Positions 14,405-22,858 of a stretch of 64,000 nucleotides of DNA are shown here, piece by piece. The position numbers and the translations under genes were made by a program. The stretch comes from Pseudarthrobacter sp. W1I19. Its GTDB lineage: Bacteria > Actinomycetota > Actinomycetes > Actinomycetales > Micrococcaceae. Below the pieces are notes generated by a model, which saw only the letters and a list, made by a program, of their open reading frames with translations, did not search any database and was not told where the DNA came from. The stretch covers positions 1,054,001 through 1,118,000 of the forward strand of contig NZ_JAUSZR010000001.1 of assembly GCF_030817835.1 (NCBI RefSeq), given 5' to 3'. The first letter of the stretch is position 1. Every line of letters starts with the position of its first letter.

Positions 14405-15421
14405 TCAGTTCAGTGCAATCAGGAGCATTTGGCTGGTTCCCGGGATGCAGGTCTGCAGGATGGCCCGGGGGAAGCCGCCAAACACGTTGATGACGTCATT
14501 GGTGGTCCCCGGGTTGGGTACCTGCCCGCGAGCCGTCGCCGTGTAGGTTCCGTAGCCCGGGATGCTCACCGTCTCACCCACGCCGATTCCGGAGAAGCGG
14601 GCCCAGCCGCCGCAGAAATCATGTTCGGTGATGAAGAGCGAGTAGCCGTCGTTGGGGGTGAAGTGGATAGGCCCGATGCAGGCGTCAACCATGGACTGGC
14701 CGCCTGCGCCGGCAACGTAAATGGTCCGGACGGCAGGAGCGGCCGCGACCGGGGCGGGCGCCGGAGCGGCTGCCGGTGCCGGTGCGGGGGCCGAAGCAGG
14801 AACAGGAGCAGCAGCAGGTGCCGGGGCCGGTGCGGCAACGGCCGGACCCGTCAGGACCAGTGTCTGGCCCGGGACGATGATGCTGTACTGGCCCAGCCCG
14901 TTCGCGGCAAGCATGGCGTTCATGTCCACCCCGAACCGCCCGGCAATTGCACCGACGGTATCGCCAGGAACCACGGTGTACTGGTTTCCGTCGGCGGCCG
15001 GTGCGGGCGCCGGTTCAGGAGCGGGCGCGGGCTCGACGGCGGGTGGCGGCGGTGCTGCCTCCGCCGGCGCTTCCGCGGCAGGCGCGGCAGCAGCGGGCGC
15101 CTCGGCTGGTGCCGCTGCCGGCGCCTCTGCGGGCGCCTGGACAGATTCCGCGGCACCGGAACCGGCAGCATCGGCCTGCGGGCCCTGCGCTTGGGAAACC
15201 GCCTCGGCAATGGGAGCCGCCGCCGTCGTACCTGCCGGAGCGAGGGTGACGGGAGCAGCAAGCGCCCCCACTCCCACCGCCGCCACAACGGCGGCGGTGG
15301 CCATCCCCGCCCACAGCTTGTTGCTGATGGTGGGGCGGCCGGCCGTCAGGTCGGAGCGGGGGACGTCGGTGGCGAAACTACGGCTCGGACCGTCGGGAGT
15401 AGAGAAGTATGGCTGGTTCAT
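14405..15421 (-). CDS. LysM envelope protein with a possible sortase-like C-terminal domain
   Basis: 338 aa. Cytoplasmic N-terminus (~1-35), membrane or signal segment (KLWAGMATAAVVAAVGVGAL), a long Ala/Pro/Glu-rich spacer, one LysM domain (~146-192: YTVVPGDTVGAIAGRFGVD ... VPGQTLVL), a second Ala/Pro spacer, then a ~110-residue domain. This last domain has ITEHDFCGGWARFSGIGVGE, GYGTYTAT and finally LQTCIPG. The order H...F..L.vGD...Y...TC is reminiscent of sortases, but the Arg expected after the Cys is not seen. LysM binds peptidoglycan. The sortase comparison is tentative. Confidence 0.8.
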   Translation of the reverse strand: MNQPYFSTPDGPSRSFATDVPRSDLTAGRPTISNKLWAGMATAAVVAAVGVGALAAPVTLAPAGTTAAAPIAEAVSQAQGPQADAAGSGAAESVQAPAEAPAAAPAEAPAAAAPAAEAPAEAAPPPPAVEPAPAPEPAPAPAADGNQYTVVPGDTVGAIAGRFGVDMNAMLAANGLGQYSIIVPGQTLVLTGPAVAAPAPAPAAAPVPASAPAPAPAAAPAPAPVAAAPAVRTIYVAGAGGQSMVDACIGPIHFTPNDGYSLFITEHDFCGGWARFSGIGVGETVSIPGYGTYTATARGQVPNPGTTNDVINVFGGFPRAILQTCIPGTSQMLLIALN

Positions 15422-15778
15422 GGGTAGCCCATCGAGGTGCGGTCCGGCCGGGCTGCTGCGGACGCAGGGAGCGGGGCAGGACGGATCGAGGTGTGACGCA
15501 CCGGCGGCCCAGCCTTAGGCCAGGCCGCCGCCGGCGCATGATGGAGGCGTCCGCATACCCAGAAAATACGGAAGCTCCGCGAGAAGGCACTGCCATCCGG
15601 AAGCCACCCGGTGAACAGGCCAGCACATGTTCGGTCCTAGGAATCCCGAGTCTAGGAAGTCCGGGAGGGCGCAGGCACCAGTAGGGATTACCCGAATATT
15701 TTGGGCCGGTACTTGGGAGTGCGGTCCCGGATACTCAAAATCGTTCCTGCGTACTACCTGCTGCTCCGGGCCGGGATG
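15422..15778. other. 357-bp gene-free leader between LysM gene and K+ channel gene
   Basis: Upstream of the LysM gene on the minus strand. It contains a GC-rich hairpin around 15497-15538 (CCGGCGGCC / GGCCGCCGCCGG type). I looked for the c-di-AMP (ydaO) riboswitch pattern known before actinobacterial cell-wall genes and could not make it fit. No reading frame of coding quality seen. Confidence 0.4.
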
Positions 15779-16510
15779 CTACCGGCTTTGCCGGCCTTTC
15801 AGCTCCGCGATCTCCCGGCGCAGCAAAGCGATTTCCGTGACTAGTTCCGCCATTTCGGCCCGCACCGGCTCCTCGGCTTCGGCCGCCGCTTCGGCGGTGT
15901 CCTCCACCCGCTGGACCAGCCAGGATGCAATGGAGGCCGTCACCACACCAAGAACAGCGATGCCGCTCATCATGAGGGCTGCAGCTACCATCCGGCCGAG
16001 AGGCGTTACCGGGTACATATCCCCGTAGCCCACGGTGGTGATGGTGGTAATGGCCCACCACAGGGCATCGCCGAACGTCAGGATCTTCGCGTCCGGCGCA
16101 GACTGCTCCACGTCCAGGACAGCGAGGGCGCCCACAAACACGAGCATGGTGGCCGATCCAACTACGTACGTGACCACGCGTCCCCGGAGGGTGTCGCCCA
16201 GCGTCCGGTGGAGGACGGACAACAGCGTCACCAGCCGGAGCAGGCGAAGGGGGCGGAAGAATGGCAGGGCCACAATCAGCAGCTCATGCAGGTTCCGGAC
16301 GAACCAGCTGCCCCGGTCGGCGGCGAGCCAGAGGTTGGCCACGTAGTCCACGGCGAAGATACCCCACGTGGCCCACATAATGGCCTCCAGCCAGAAGGCC
16401 GCGCTGCCCTCAATGCGCCCGATGACCTGCGACGCATACGCTGCCAGGAAGACCAGCGCCGTCATGGTGAGCGGCCAGTCCGCCAGGTCCCGGTAGCGTT
16501 GTTGCGTCAT
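15779..16510 (-). CDS. Voltage-gated-type potassium channel
   Basis: 243 aa from ATG 16510; upstream in-frame sequence overlaps a divergent gene and is not coding. Membrane helices S1-S4 occupy ~12-110, with an Arg-spaced S4-like segment (FFRPLRLLRLVTLLSVLHR). The pore loop with the K+ filter TTVGYGD is at ~155-161, followed by the inner helix and a C-terminal coiled coil (~200-243, EMAELVTEIALLRREIAELK) likely to tetramerise. It would conduct K+ across the cytoplasmic membrane. Divergent from the thioesterase gene. Confidence 0.9.
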   Translation of the reverse strand: MTQQRYRDLADWPLTMTALVFLAAYASQVIGRIEGSAAFWLEAIMWATWGIFAVDYVANLWLAADRGSWFVRNLHELLIVALPFFRPLRLLRLVTLLSVLHRTLGDTLRGRVVTYVVGSATMLVFVGALAVLDVEQSAPDAKILTFGDALWWAITTITTVGYGDMYPVTPLGRMVAAALMMSGIAVLGVVTASIASWLVQRVEDTAEAAAEAEEPVRAEMAELVTEIALLRREIAELKGRQSR

Positions 16511-16588
16511 GCAGGAAATCCTACGTGGACGCCGATGAGCTTCACCGGCACCGGTAGACCGGATGTTACTCGCAGGTAACATGGAGGC

Positions 16589-17074
16589 ATGCACCTGTTG
16601 TTGAGAACCCTCCTGCTGCTCATAACCTCGTCCCGCCGGCCGCCGCTGACCGTCTGGGACCACTCGTCGCTGCCGCTGCGGGTGCTGCCCACGGACATCG
16701 ACATCGCCATGCACGTCAACAACGGGATGTACTTGTCCCTGATGGACCTTGGCCGGTTCGACCTCATGGTCCGTTCCGGCGTCTGGAAGCGGATGCGGCG
16801 CCGGGGATGGGGCCCTGTGGTGTCCGCGGAAACCATCTCGTTCCGCAAGTCCCTGCAACTGTGGCAGCACTACACCATCGAAACCAGGATCATCGGGCTG
16901 GACGCGAAGGCCATCTACTTTGAGCAGCGTATGGTGGCCGACGGCGAGATTTATGGCCGCGCCTACATCACCACCCGCCTGGTCCACCAGGGCCGGCCCG
17001 TTAGCCAGGACGACATCCTGCGCGAGTTCGGCGAGCCCCCCCGCAGACCTGGTTCTCCCCGAATGGGTCCATGA
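16589..17074 (+). CDS. Hotdog-fold thioesterase, C-terminus shifted by a C7 run
   Basis: 161 aa as read. A hotdog domain of the acyl-CoA thioesterase/THEM6 type: TDIDIAMHVNNGMYLSLMDL at ~38-57 carries the catalytic-type Asp/His/Asn region, followed by VVSAETISFRKSLQLWQHY. The family usually ends in a P-D-L-P-x-W-V-x-E-W segment. Here that segment (DLVLPEWVHEW) lies in the next frame after a run of seven C at 17035-17041; with six C the protein would continue to the stop at 17133-17135. The core domain is intact, so activity is likely kept. GGAGG lies unusually close to the ATG. Confidence 0.75.
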   Translation: MHLLLRTLLLLITSSRRPPLTVWDHSSLPLRVLPTDIDIAMHVNNGMYLSLMDLGRFDLMVRSGVWKRMRRRGWGPVVSAETISFRKSLQLWQHYTIETRIIGLDAKAIYFEQRMVADGEIYGRAYITTRLVHQGRPVSQDDILREFGEPPRRPGSPRMGP

Positions 17075-17280
17075 GTGGCGGGCCTCCAGCGCGTTGCCCG
17101 GGAGCCGGACCCCGGCGCCGCACGCCTGGGCCTAGAGCTCCGGTCCAAGAAATAAGCCCGCGCCAGCAACCCACGGCGCGGCTCGATTTGGGGAATGGCA
17201 AAGGTTATTCCCGATGACGCGGGGAGCGAACAAACTGCCCCGGCCAAGACATCCCGGCCGCGCACGCGTACGGTTAAAAG

Positions 17281-17697
17281 ATGGCTACCGTTGACATCAC
17301 TGGTGAACAGTTCGCATCGACCATCGAAGGCAATGACATTGTCCTGGTGGATTTCTGGGCAGAATGGTGCGGCCCCTGCAAACAGTTCGGCCCCACGTAC
17401 TCCGCCGTCTCCGAGAAGCACCCGGATGTCCTCTTCACCAAGGTGGACACAGAGGCCGAGCAGCAGCTTGCCGCCGAGGCAGGCATCTCGTCCATTCCCA
17501 CCCTGATGGCATTCCGCGAAAAGGTGCTGGTGTTCTCACAGCCCGGCGCGCTGAACTCCCAGCAGCTGGAACAGGTTGTGGACGCCGTCAAGGCCCTGGA
17601 CATGGACGAGGTCCACGCCCACGTGGCACGCCAGCGCGAAGAAGCAGCCGCCGCTGCTCCCGGCCGGCAGGACGGCACACAGATCCCCGAGGCCTGA
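17281..17697 (+). CDS. trxA: Thioredoxin
   Basis: 138 aa. Thioredoxin fold over residues 1-105 with the active site WCGPC (C30, C33) and cis-Pro in SIPT (~75). The C-terminal extension (~110-138) is a charged Ala-rich helix, longer than the ~108-aa standard form. Cytosolic disulfide reductase. Own terminator downstream. Confidence 0.92.
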   Translation: MATVDITGEQFASTIEGNDIVLVDFWAEWCGPCKQFGPTYSAVSEKHPDVLFTKVDTEAEQQLAAEAGISSIPTLMAFREKVLVFSQPGALNSQQLEQVVDAVKALDMDEVHAHVARQREEAAAAAPGRQDGTQIPEA

Positions 17698-17716
17698 CTC
17701 TTTCTTAAACTTCGAA

Positions 17717-17747
17717 GCGGCGCCCTCCATCAGGAGGGCGCCGCTTT
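17717..17747. terminator. Terminator after thioredoxin gene
   Basis: A perfect 12-bp stem GCGGCGCCCTCC / GGAGGGCGCCGC with loop ATCA and TTT, between convergent genes. Confidence 0.9.
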
Positions 17748-17764
17748 CGGTTAACCGGTGGGTC

Positions 17765-18043
17765 TTAGAGGCGTTCCAGCTTGACGGGCTCGGCCAGCAG
17801 CGCGCTCAGGGACTCGTTCAGGTCCTGGACGGCGACGCCCTTGGAGTGCTTGGCCAGATCCTCCTCGGACGCCCACTGTTCAGTCAGGACCAGCTTGTCC
17901 TCGGTGGCTTCGGTCAGCTCGTAACGGATGCAGCCGGGTTCGTTCACCACCTCGTCAATGGCGATTTCCAGGGCCAGCTTTACACGGTAAAACTCGCCGT
18001 CGTTGGGGATGAACGTTGCCTGCAGGTCAATGGGAGAACTCAT
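17765..18043 (-). CDS. Antibiotic biosynthesis monooxygenase (ABM)-domain protein
   Basis: 92 aa from ATG 18043 (MSSPIDLQATF). Small dimeric ferredoxin-like fold: KLALEIAIDEVVNEPGCIRY and LVLTEQWASEEDLAKHSKG are typical ABM signatures. Members act as monooxygenases or heme/quinol-modifying enzymes, and many have no assigned substrate. Confidence 0.85.
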   Translation of the reverse strand: MSSPIDLQATFIPNDGEFYRVKLALEIAIDEVVNEPGCIRYELTEATEDKLVLTEQWASEEDLAKHSKGVAVQDLNESLSALLAEPVKLERL

Positions 18044-18157
18044 GGATTTCACAATACCGGCCACTGGCTGCAGCCCCGCTCCTGTTTACGCGAGCCATCC
18101 GACTGTTGCACCGCTTCAATCCTTTGATTGCCCGGGGCCGCTTGGTAGCGTGCCCTC

Positions 18158-19864
18158 ATGCGCGCTTACACAGCCGGGGACACTGACGTCCCGTTGCTCG
18201 AGGAGACCATCGGCGGAAACTTCGAAAAGATGGTGGCCAGGTTCCCGCTCCACGACGCACTGATCGAGGCGGCTCCGGTGCCCGGTGCGGACGCGAGGCG
18301 GTGGAGCTATACCAAGATGAACGACGACGTCGACCGGCTGGCGCGCGCATTGCTCGCCCTGGGCGTCGCCAAAGGGGAGCGGGTGGGGATCTGGAGTCCG
18401 AACTGCGCCGAGTGGACGCTGCTGCAGTATGCAACGGCCAAGGTGGGTGCCATCCTGGTGAACGTCAATCCCGCCTACCGGAGCCACGAGCTGGAGTTCG
18501 TGCTGAAGCAGAACGGGATGCGGATGCTGGTCGCCGCGCCCTCGGACCGGAACAGCGACTATGTGGGGATGGCCCGCCATGCGCTCGCAGAGTGCCCGGA
18601 CCTGCGTGAACTCGTCTTCCTTCCCGTGCCCGGCGGGAAAGGGTCCAGCTGGGAGGAGACCGGCGGGGACGGGTCCGACGGCGCCGTCCCGCTCAGTGCC
18701 GCGGAGCTGACGTACGCTGAGCTGCTTCGGCGGGCGGACGACGTCGGGCATGCCGCACTGAAGGCGCGCATGGCTGAACTAAGCCCGCACGATCCGATCA
18801 ACCTGCAGTACACCTCGGGGACCACGGGCTTTCCCAAGGGCGCCACGCTGACGCACCACAACATCCTGAACAACGGCTACTCGATCGGGGAGCTGCTGGG
18901 CTACACGGAGCACGACCGGGTGGTCATTCCGGTGCCGTTTTATCACTGCTTCGGTATGGTGATCGGCAACCTGAACGCCCTGAGCCATGGTGCTGCCACC
19001 ATCATCCCGGGCAGGGGCTTCAACCCGGCCGCGGCGCTGGAAGCGGTGCAGGACTTCGGCGGCACCTCGCTGTACGGGGTGCCCACCATGTTCATCGCCG
19101 AACTCGCCCTGCCGGACTTCGCCTCCTATGACCTTTCCACGCTTCGGACCGGCGTGATGGCCGGTTCGCTGTGCCCCATCGAGGTGATGAACCGGGTGAT
19201 TTCGGAGATGAACATGCTGGACGTGGCCATCTGTTACGGGATGACGGAGACCTCCCCGGTGTCCACGATGACCCGGAAGGGGGACACCCTGCAGCACCGG
19301 ACGGAAACCGTGGGCCGGACCATGCCGCACCTGGAAAGCAAGATCGTTGATCCGGGTTCGGGTGAGGTCCTGGAACGCGGAGAGATCGGCGAACTGTGCA
19401 CCCGGGGCTACGCCGTGATGGAGGGCTACTGGAACCAGCCGGACAAGACCGCCGAGGCCATCGACGCCGACGGCTGGATACACACCGGTGACCTGGCCCG
19501 CATGGACGACGACGGCTACGTGGTGGTGGAAGGCCGCATCAAGGACATGGTGATCCGGGGCGGCGAGAACATCTATCCGCGCGAAATCGAGGAGTTCCTT
19601 TACACCCACCCGTCCATCCAGGACGTGCAGGTCATCGGGGTTCCGGATGCCAAGTACGGGGAGGAACTGATGGCGTGCATCATCCTCAAGCCCGGTGCTG
19701 AACCGCTGGACGCCTCCGCCCTTGCCGAGTTCTGCCACGGGAAGCTGGCGCACTTCAAGATTCCCCGCTACGTCGATGTTCGGGAAAGTTTCCCGATGAC
19801 GGTTTCCGGCAAGATCCGCAAGGTGGAGATGCGCGAGGAAGCCGTGGCCCGGCTGGGCCTCTAA
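18158..19864 (+). CDS. Fatty-acyl-CoA synthetase (AMP-binding, FadD type)
   Basis: 568 aa. ANL superfamily. P-loop motif YTSGTTGFPKG at ~217, A5-type motif YGMTETSPVS at ~362, DGWIHTGDLA at ~443, hinge GRIKDMVIRGGENIYP at ~460, and the C-terminal SGKIRK with the adenylation Lys near 556. Activates a carboxylic acid with ATP and CoA; length and motifs fit the medium/long-chain fatty acid group. Transcribed alone; the convergent glycosylase gene begins its 3' end 14 bp after the stop. Confidence 0.92.
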   Translation: MRAYTAGDTDVPLLEETIGGNFEKMVARFPLHDALIEAAPVPGADARRWSYTKMNDDVDRLARALLALGVAKGERVGIWSPNCAEWTLLQYATAKVGAILVNVNPAYRSHELEFVLKQNGMRMLVAAPSDRNSDYVGMARHALAECPDLRELVFLPVPGGKGSSWEETGGDGSDGAVPLSAAELTYAELLRRADDVGHAALKARMAELSPHDPINLQYTSGTTGFPKGATLTHHNILNNGYSIGELLGYTEHDRVVIPVPFYHCFGMVIGNLNALSHGAATIIPGRGFNPAAALEAVQDFGGTSLYGVPTMFIAELALPDFASYDLSTLRTGVMAGSLCPIEVMNRVISEMNMLDVAICYGMTETSPVSTMTRKGDTLQHRTETVGRTMPHLESKIVDPGSGEVLERGEIGELCTRGYAVMEGYWNQPDKTAEAIDADGWIHTGDLARMDDDGYVVVEGRIKDMVIRGGENIYPREIEEFLYTHPSIQDVQVIGVPDAKYGEELMACIILKPGAEPLDASALAEFCHGKLAHFKIPRYVDVRESFPMTVSGKIRKVEMREEAVARLGL

Positions 19865-19877
19865 CTCCAAGGCGGGG

Positions 19878-20861
19878 TCAGTGCCGGCGGTGGTCCTGGA
19901 TGGTCATCCGCGGGCCGAAGGTGGGTTTCCGGAAGCCTGTGCTTTGGATCATCCGCACCACCCGCTGCCGGTGCCCCTGCCAGGGGGCCAGCAGCCGGAG
20001 CATGCCGGCGTCGTCCGTCCGCCGGCCCGTCAGCGCTGCGCCGACGTACGCCGCCAGGTGGTAGTCGCCCACTGAGATGGAGTCCGGGCAGCCATGCGTC
20101 CGCTGCACCACCTCCGCCGCCGTCCAGATGCCGATGCCCGGAATGGTCTGCATCTTCGCTGCCGCCTCCAGCGCCGGCAGTGCTGCCAGCCGTTCAAGCG
20201 CGACGGCGGAACGCAGCGCCCGCATGACCGTCGCTGAACGCTGTGGTCCCACACCCGCCTTGTGCCACTCCCAGCTGGGGATCTGAGCCCATTGTGCGGC
20301 GGTGGGCGGCAGCATCAGTCCCGGGGGAGCCAGCAAGCCTGCCTGCGGTGCGGGGGAGCCGTAGCGGTGCACCAGGTAACGGTAGGCCCGCCGGGCCTCG
20401 ATCACGGTCACTTTCTGCTCCAGGATGATCGGCACGAGCTGGTCGACCATCCGCCCGGTGGAGGGAAGCCGGAGGGCCAGGCTCCGCCGCCGCGCCTCCC
20501 GGACCATGCGGGGGAGCGTGGCGTGGAACGCCGGCTCGTCAAACTCCTGCCAGTCATCATCCACGCCCAGGAGCCGGGGCGCCGCGCTGATCGCCGCGCC
20601 TGCGCCCGGGCCCCATGCCTGGACGTCCACCCGGAACTCCAGATCCACGCTGCCGGCGGGGCTGAGGCGCACGGTGGCCGGCCCGTCCGGCGTCGTAAAG
20701 GCATGCCAGATGACGCCGCCCTGGGCACTGAAGGACGGATCACTGTTGCCGCGCAGGAGCGGGCCCAGGGTCCGGGCAAGGTCATACGGACCACCCGGAT
20801 ACCAGCGGAGAGACGCATCCGCGGCGGCTGCCAGCCGCGCGGGTGCCTCTGCAATGGTCAT
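19878..20861 (-). CDS. DNA-3-methyladenine glycosylase II-like protein (AlkA type)
   Basis: 327 aa. The C-terminal ~170 residues have the helix-hairpin-helix-GPD fold: KMQTIPGIGIWTAAEVVQR is the HhH, followed by the conserved Asp in SVGDYHLA. The N-terminal ~130 residues are a beta-rich domain as in AlkA. The enzyme removes alkylated purines in base excision repair. ATG at 20861. Confidence 0.85.
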   Translation of the reverse strand: MTIAEAPARLAAAADASLRWYPGGPYDLARTLGPLLRGNSDPSFSAQGGVIWHAFTTPDGPATVRLSPAGSVDLEFRVDVQAWGPGAGAAISAAPRLLGVDDDWQEFDEPAFHATLPRMVREARRRSLALRLPSTGRMVDQLVPIILEQKVTVIEARRAYRYLVHRYGSPAPQAGLLAPPGLMLPPTAAQWAQIPSWEWHKAGVGPQRSATVMRALRSAVALERLAALPALEAAAKMQTIPGIGIWTAAEVVQRTHGCPDSISVGDYHLAAYVGAALTGRRTDDAGMLRLLAPWQGHRQRVVRMIQSTGFRKPTFGPRMTIQDHRRH

Positions 20862-21001
20862 ACATTCATCGTCCCATGGCAGGCGGACAATGCGCCCGCC
20901 GGGGTTCCATCCGGGCCTTAATCTGCGGAGTGCTAAGGACTAGACTCCCAGGTGTGGCGCGGGGCGTCCGCGCCTTCACTTCGCATCCAAAGGAGCATGC
21001 A

Positions 21002-21394
21002 GTGGCTGGAGTTGTGCATTTCGAGATCCCCGCCGACGACAAGGAACGCGCCAACGGCTTTTACCAAAGCGCATTTGGTTGGAACCTGAGCCCCATGCAG
21101 GGAATGGACTACACCATCGCCATCACCACGCCATCGGATGAACAAACAGGGATGCCCAGCGCGCCCGGTGCCATCAACGGTGCCCTGTTCCCGCGCACGG
21201 ACAACCTCAGGACGCCCATCATCACTATCGATGTGGAGGACATGGACGCTGCCCTGGCGCAGGTGGAATCTGCCGGCGGTTCGGTGGCCCAGGCCAAGGA
21301 CGCCGTTCCCGGCATGGGTTACTACGCCTACTTCAAGGACACCGAAGGCAACATCATGGGCCTCTGGCAGACAGATTCCTCGGCAGGAAGCTGA
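21002..21394 (+). CDS. VOC (glyoxalase/dioxygenase fold) protein
   Basis: 130 aa from GTG 21002 with AAAGGAG 7 nt upstream. Two beta-alpha-beta-beta-beta units: VHFEIPADDKERANGFYQSA and the C-terminal GYYAYFKDTEGNIMGLWQ. Resembles proteins annotated as hydroxylases of the VOC family with unknown substrate. Precedes the cystathionine beta-synthase gene by 41 bp on the same strand. Confidence 0.85.
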   Translation: MAGVVHFEIPADDKERANGFYQSAFGWNLSPMQGMDYTIAITTPSDEQTGMPSAPGAINGALFPRTDNLRTPIITIDVEDMDAALAQVESAGGSVAQAKDAVPGMGYYAYFKDTEGNIMGLWQTDSSAGS

Positions 21395-21435
21395 CTGACG
21401 GGGCAGGCGCCAGCGAAAGCGGTAGCTTTGTACTC

Positions 21436-22821
21436 ATGAAGTACGCCCAGTCCGTCCTGGACCTCATCGGCAATACCCCGCTCATCAAGCTCAACCATGT
21501 GACGGAGGGCATCAAAGCCACCGTCCTGGTCAAACTGGAGTACGTGAACCCGGGCGGATCCATCAAGGACCGCATCGCGGCCAAAATGATCGAGGACGCC
21601 GAGCGGGACGGCAAGCTGCAGCCCGGCGGCACCATCATCGAACCCACCTCCGGCAATACGGGCGTGGGCCTGGCTCTCGTTGCCCAGCAGAAGGGCTACA
21701 AGTGCATCTTTGTGGTTCCGGACAAGGTGGGCGAGGACAAACGGGCCGTCCTGCAGGCCTACGGCGCGGAAGTAGTGGTGACGCCTACAGCCGTTCCGCC
21801 GGACAGCCCGCAGAGCTACTACGGCGTCTCGGACCGGCTGGTGCGCGAAACGCCCGGCGCGTACAAGCCGGACCAGTTCTCCAACCCGGCTGCGCCGGGC
21901 AGCCACTATGAGACCACGGGCCCGGAAATCTGGCGCGATACTGACGGCAAGGTCACCCATTGCGTGATCGGTGCCGGCACCGGCGGCACCATCACCGGCA
22001 CCGGCCGGTACCTCAAGGAGGTTTCGGCCGGCAGGCTGGAGTCCGACGGCGGACTGGTCCGGATCATCGGCGCCGACCCCGAAGGTTCGGTCTACTCAGG
22101 AGGCACCGGACGCCCCTACTTCGTCGAAGGCGTGGGGGAGGACATGTGGCCGGCGAACTACGACAAGTCCGTCCCGGACCAGGTGATCGCCGTCAGCGAC
22201 GCTGACTCGTTTGCGATGACCCGCCGCCTCGCCCGCGAGGAAGGCCTGCTGGTGGGTGGCTCCTCGGGCATGGCTGTAGTAGCCGCGCTGCAGGCGGCGC
22301 GGGACCTGCCGGAGAGCGCCGTCGTCGTCGTGATCCTTCCCGACTCCGGACGCGGCTACCTGGCCAAAATCTTCAACGACCAGTGGATGCGCTCCTACGG
22401 TTTCCTCTCCGGCGGTGAAGAAACCTCGGTAGGTGAGGTGATCAAGTCCAAGAACGGCGAACTGCCGGACCTGGTGCACATCCACCCCAACGAATCCGTC
22501 CGCGATGTCATCAACATCATGAACGAGTTCGGTGTCAGCCACATCCCGGTCCTGTCCCAGGAGCCACCCGTGGTCATGGGCGAGGTGCTGGGCGCGGTGG
22601 ATGAGCGCAGCCTCACGGCCAAGCTGTTCCGCGGCGAGGCGAAGCTGACGGACAAGATCGCCGAGCACATGGGCCCCAAACTGCCCGTCATCGGTTCACT
22701 GGAGACCATCTCGGCGGCCAGGGAACTGCTCTCGGACGTGGATACGGTGATGGTCACGTTCGTTGGTGCACCGGTGGGCATCCTCACCCGGCACGACCTT
22801 CTGGCCTACCTCAGCAACTGA
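21436..22821 (+). CDS. cbs: Cystathionine beta-synthase
   Basis: 461 aa. PLP fold-type II catalytic domain (1-~320) with the Schiff-base Lys K44 in GGSIKDR, PTSGNTG substrate loop, and GTGGTITGTG phosphate-binding loop. The C-terminal ~130 residues form two CBS domains. Condenses serine and homocysteine to cystathionine. Immediately followed by the gamma-synthase/lyase gene, 37 bp apart, giving a transsulfuration operon. The presence of CBS domains separates it from cysteine synthase. Confidence 0.93.
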   Translation: MKYAQSVLDLIGNTPLIKLNHVTEGIKATVLVKLEYVNPGGSIKDRIAAKMIEDAERDGKLQPGGTIIEPTSGNTGVGLALVAQQKGYKCIFVVPDKVGEDKRAVLQAYGAEVVVTPTAVPPDSPQSYYGVSDRLVRETPGAYKPDQFSNPAAPGSHYETTGPEIWRDTDGKVTHCVIGAGTGGTITGTGRYLKEVSAGRLESDGGLVRIIGADPEGSVYSGGTGRPYFVEGVGEDMWPANYDKSVPDQVIAVSDADSFAMTRRLAREEGLLVGGSSGMAVVAALQAARDLPESAVVVVILPDSGRGYLAKIFNDQWMRSYGFLSGGEETSVGEVIKSKNGELPDLVHIHPNESVRDVINIMNEFGVSHIPVLSQEPPVVMGEVLGAVDERSLTAKLFRGEAKLTDKIAEHMGPKLPVIGSLETISAARELLSDVDTVMVTFVGAPVGILTRHDLLAYLSN

Positions 22822-22858
22822 CCTGCACCTCCGACCTGCTCGCCCAATAAGGAGCACC

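Noticed and set aside
15422..15778. c-di-AMP (ydaO) riboswitch before the LysM gene
   Set aside because: Expected because such riboswitches precede actinobacterial cell-wall genes, but I could not match the conserved core in the leader.
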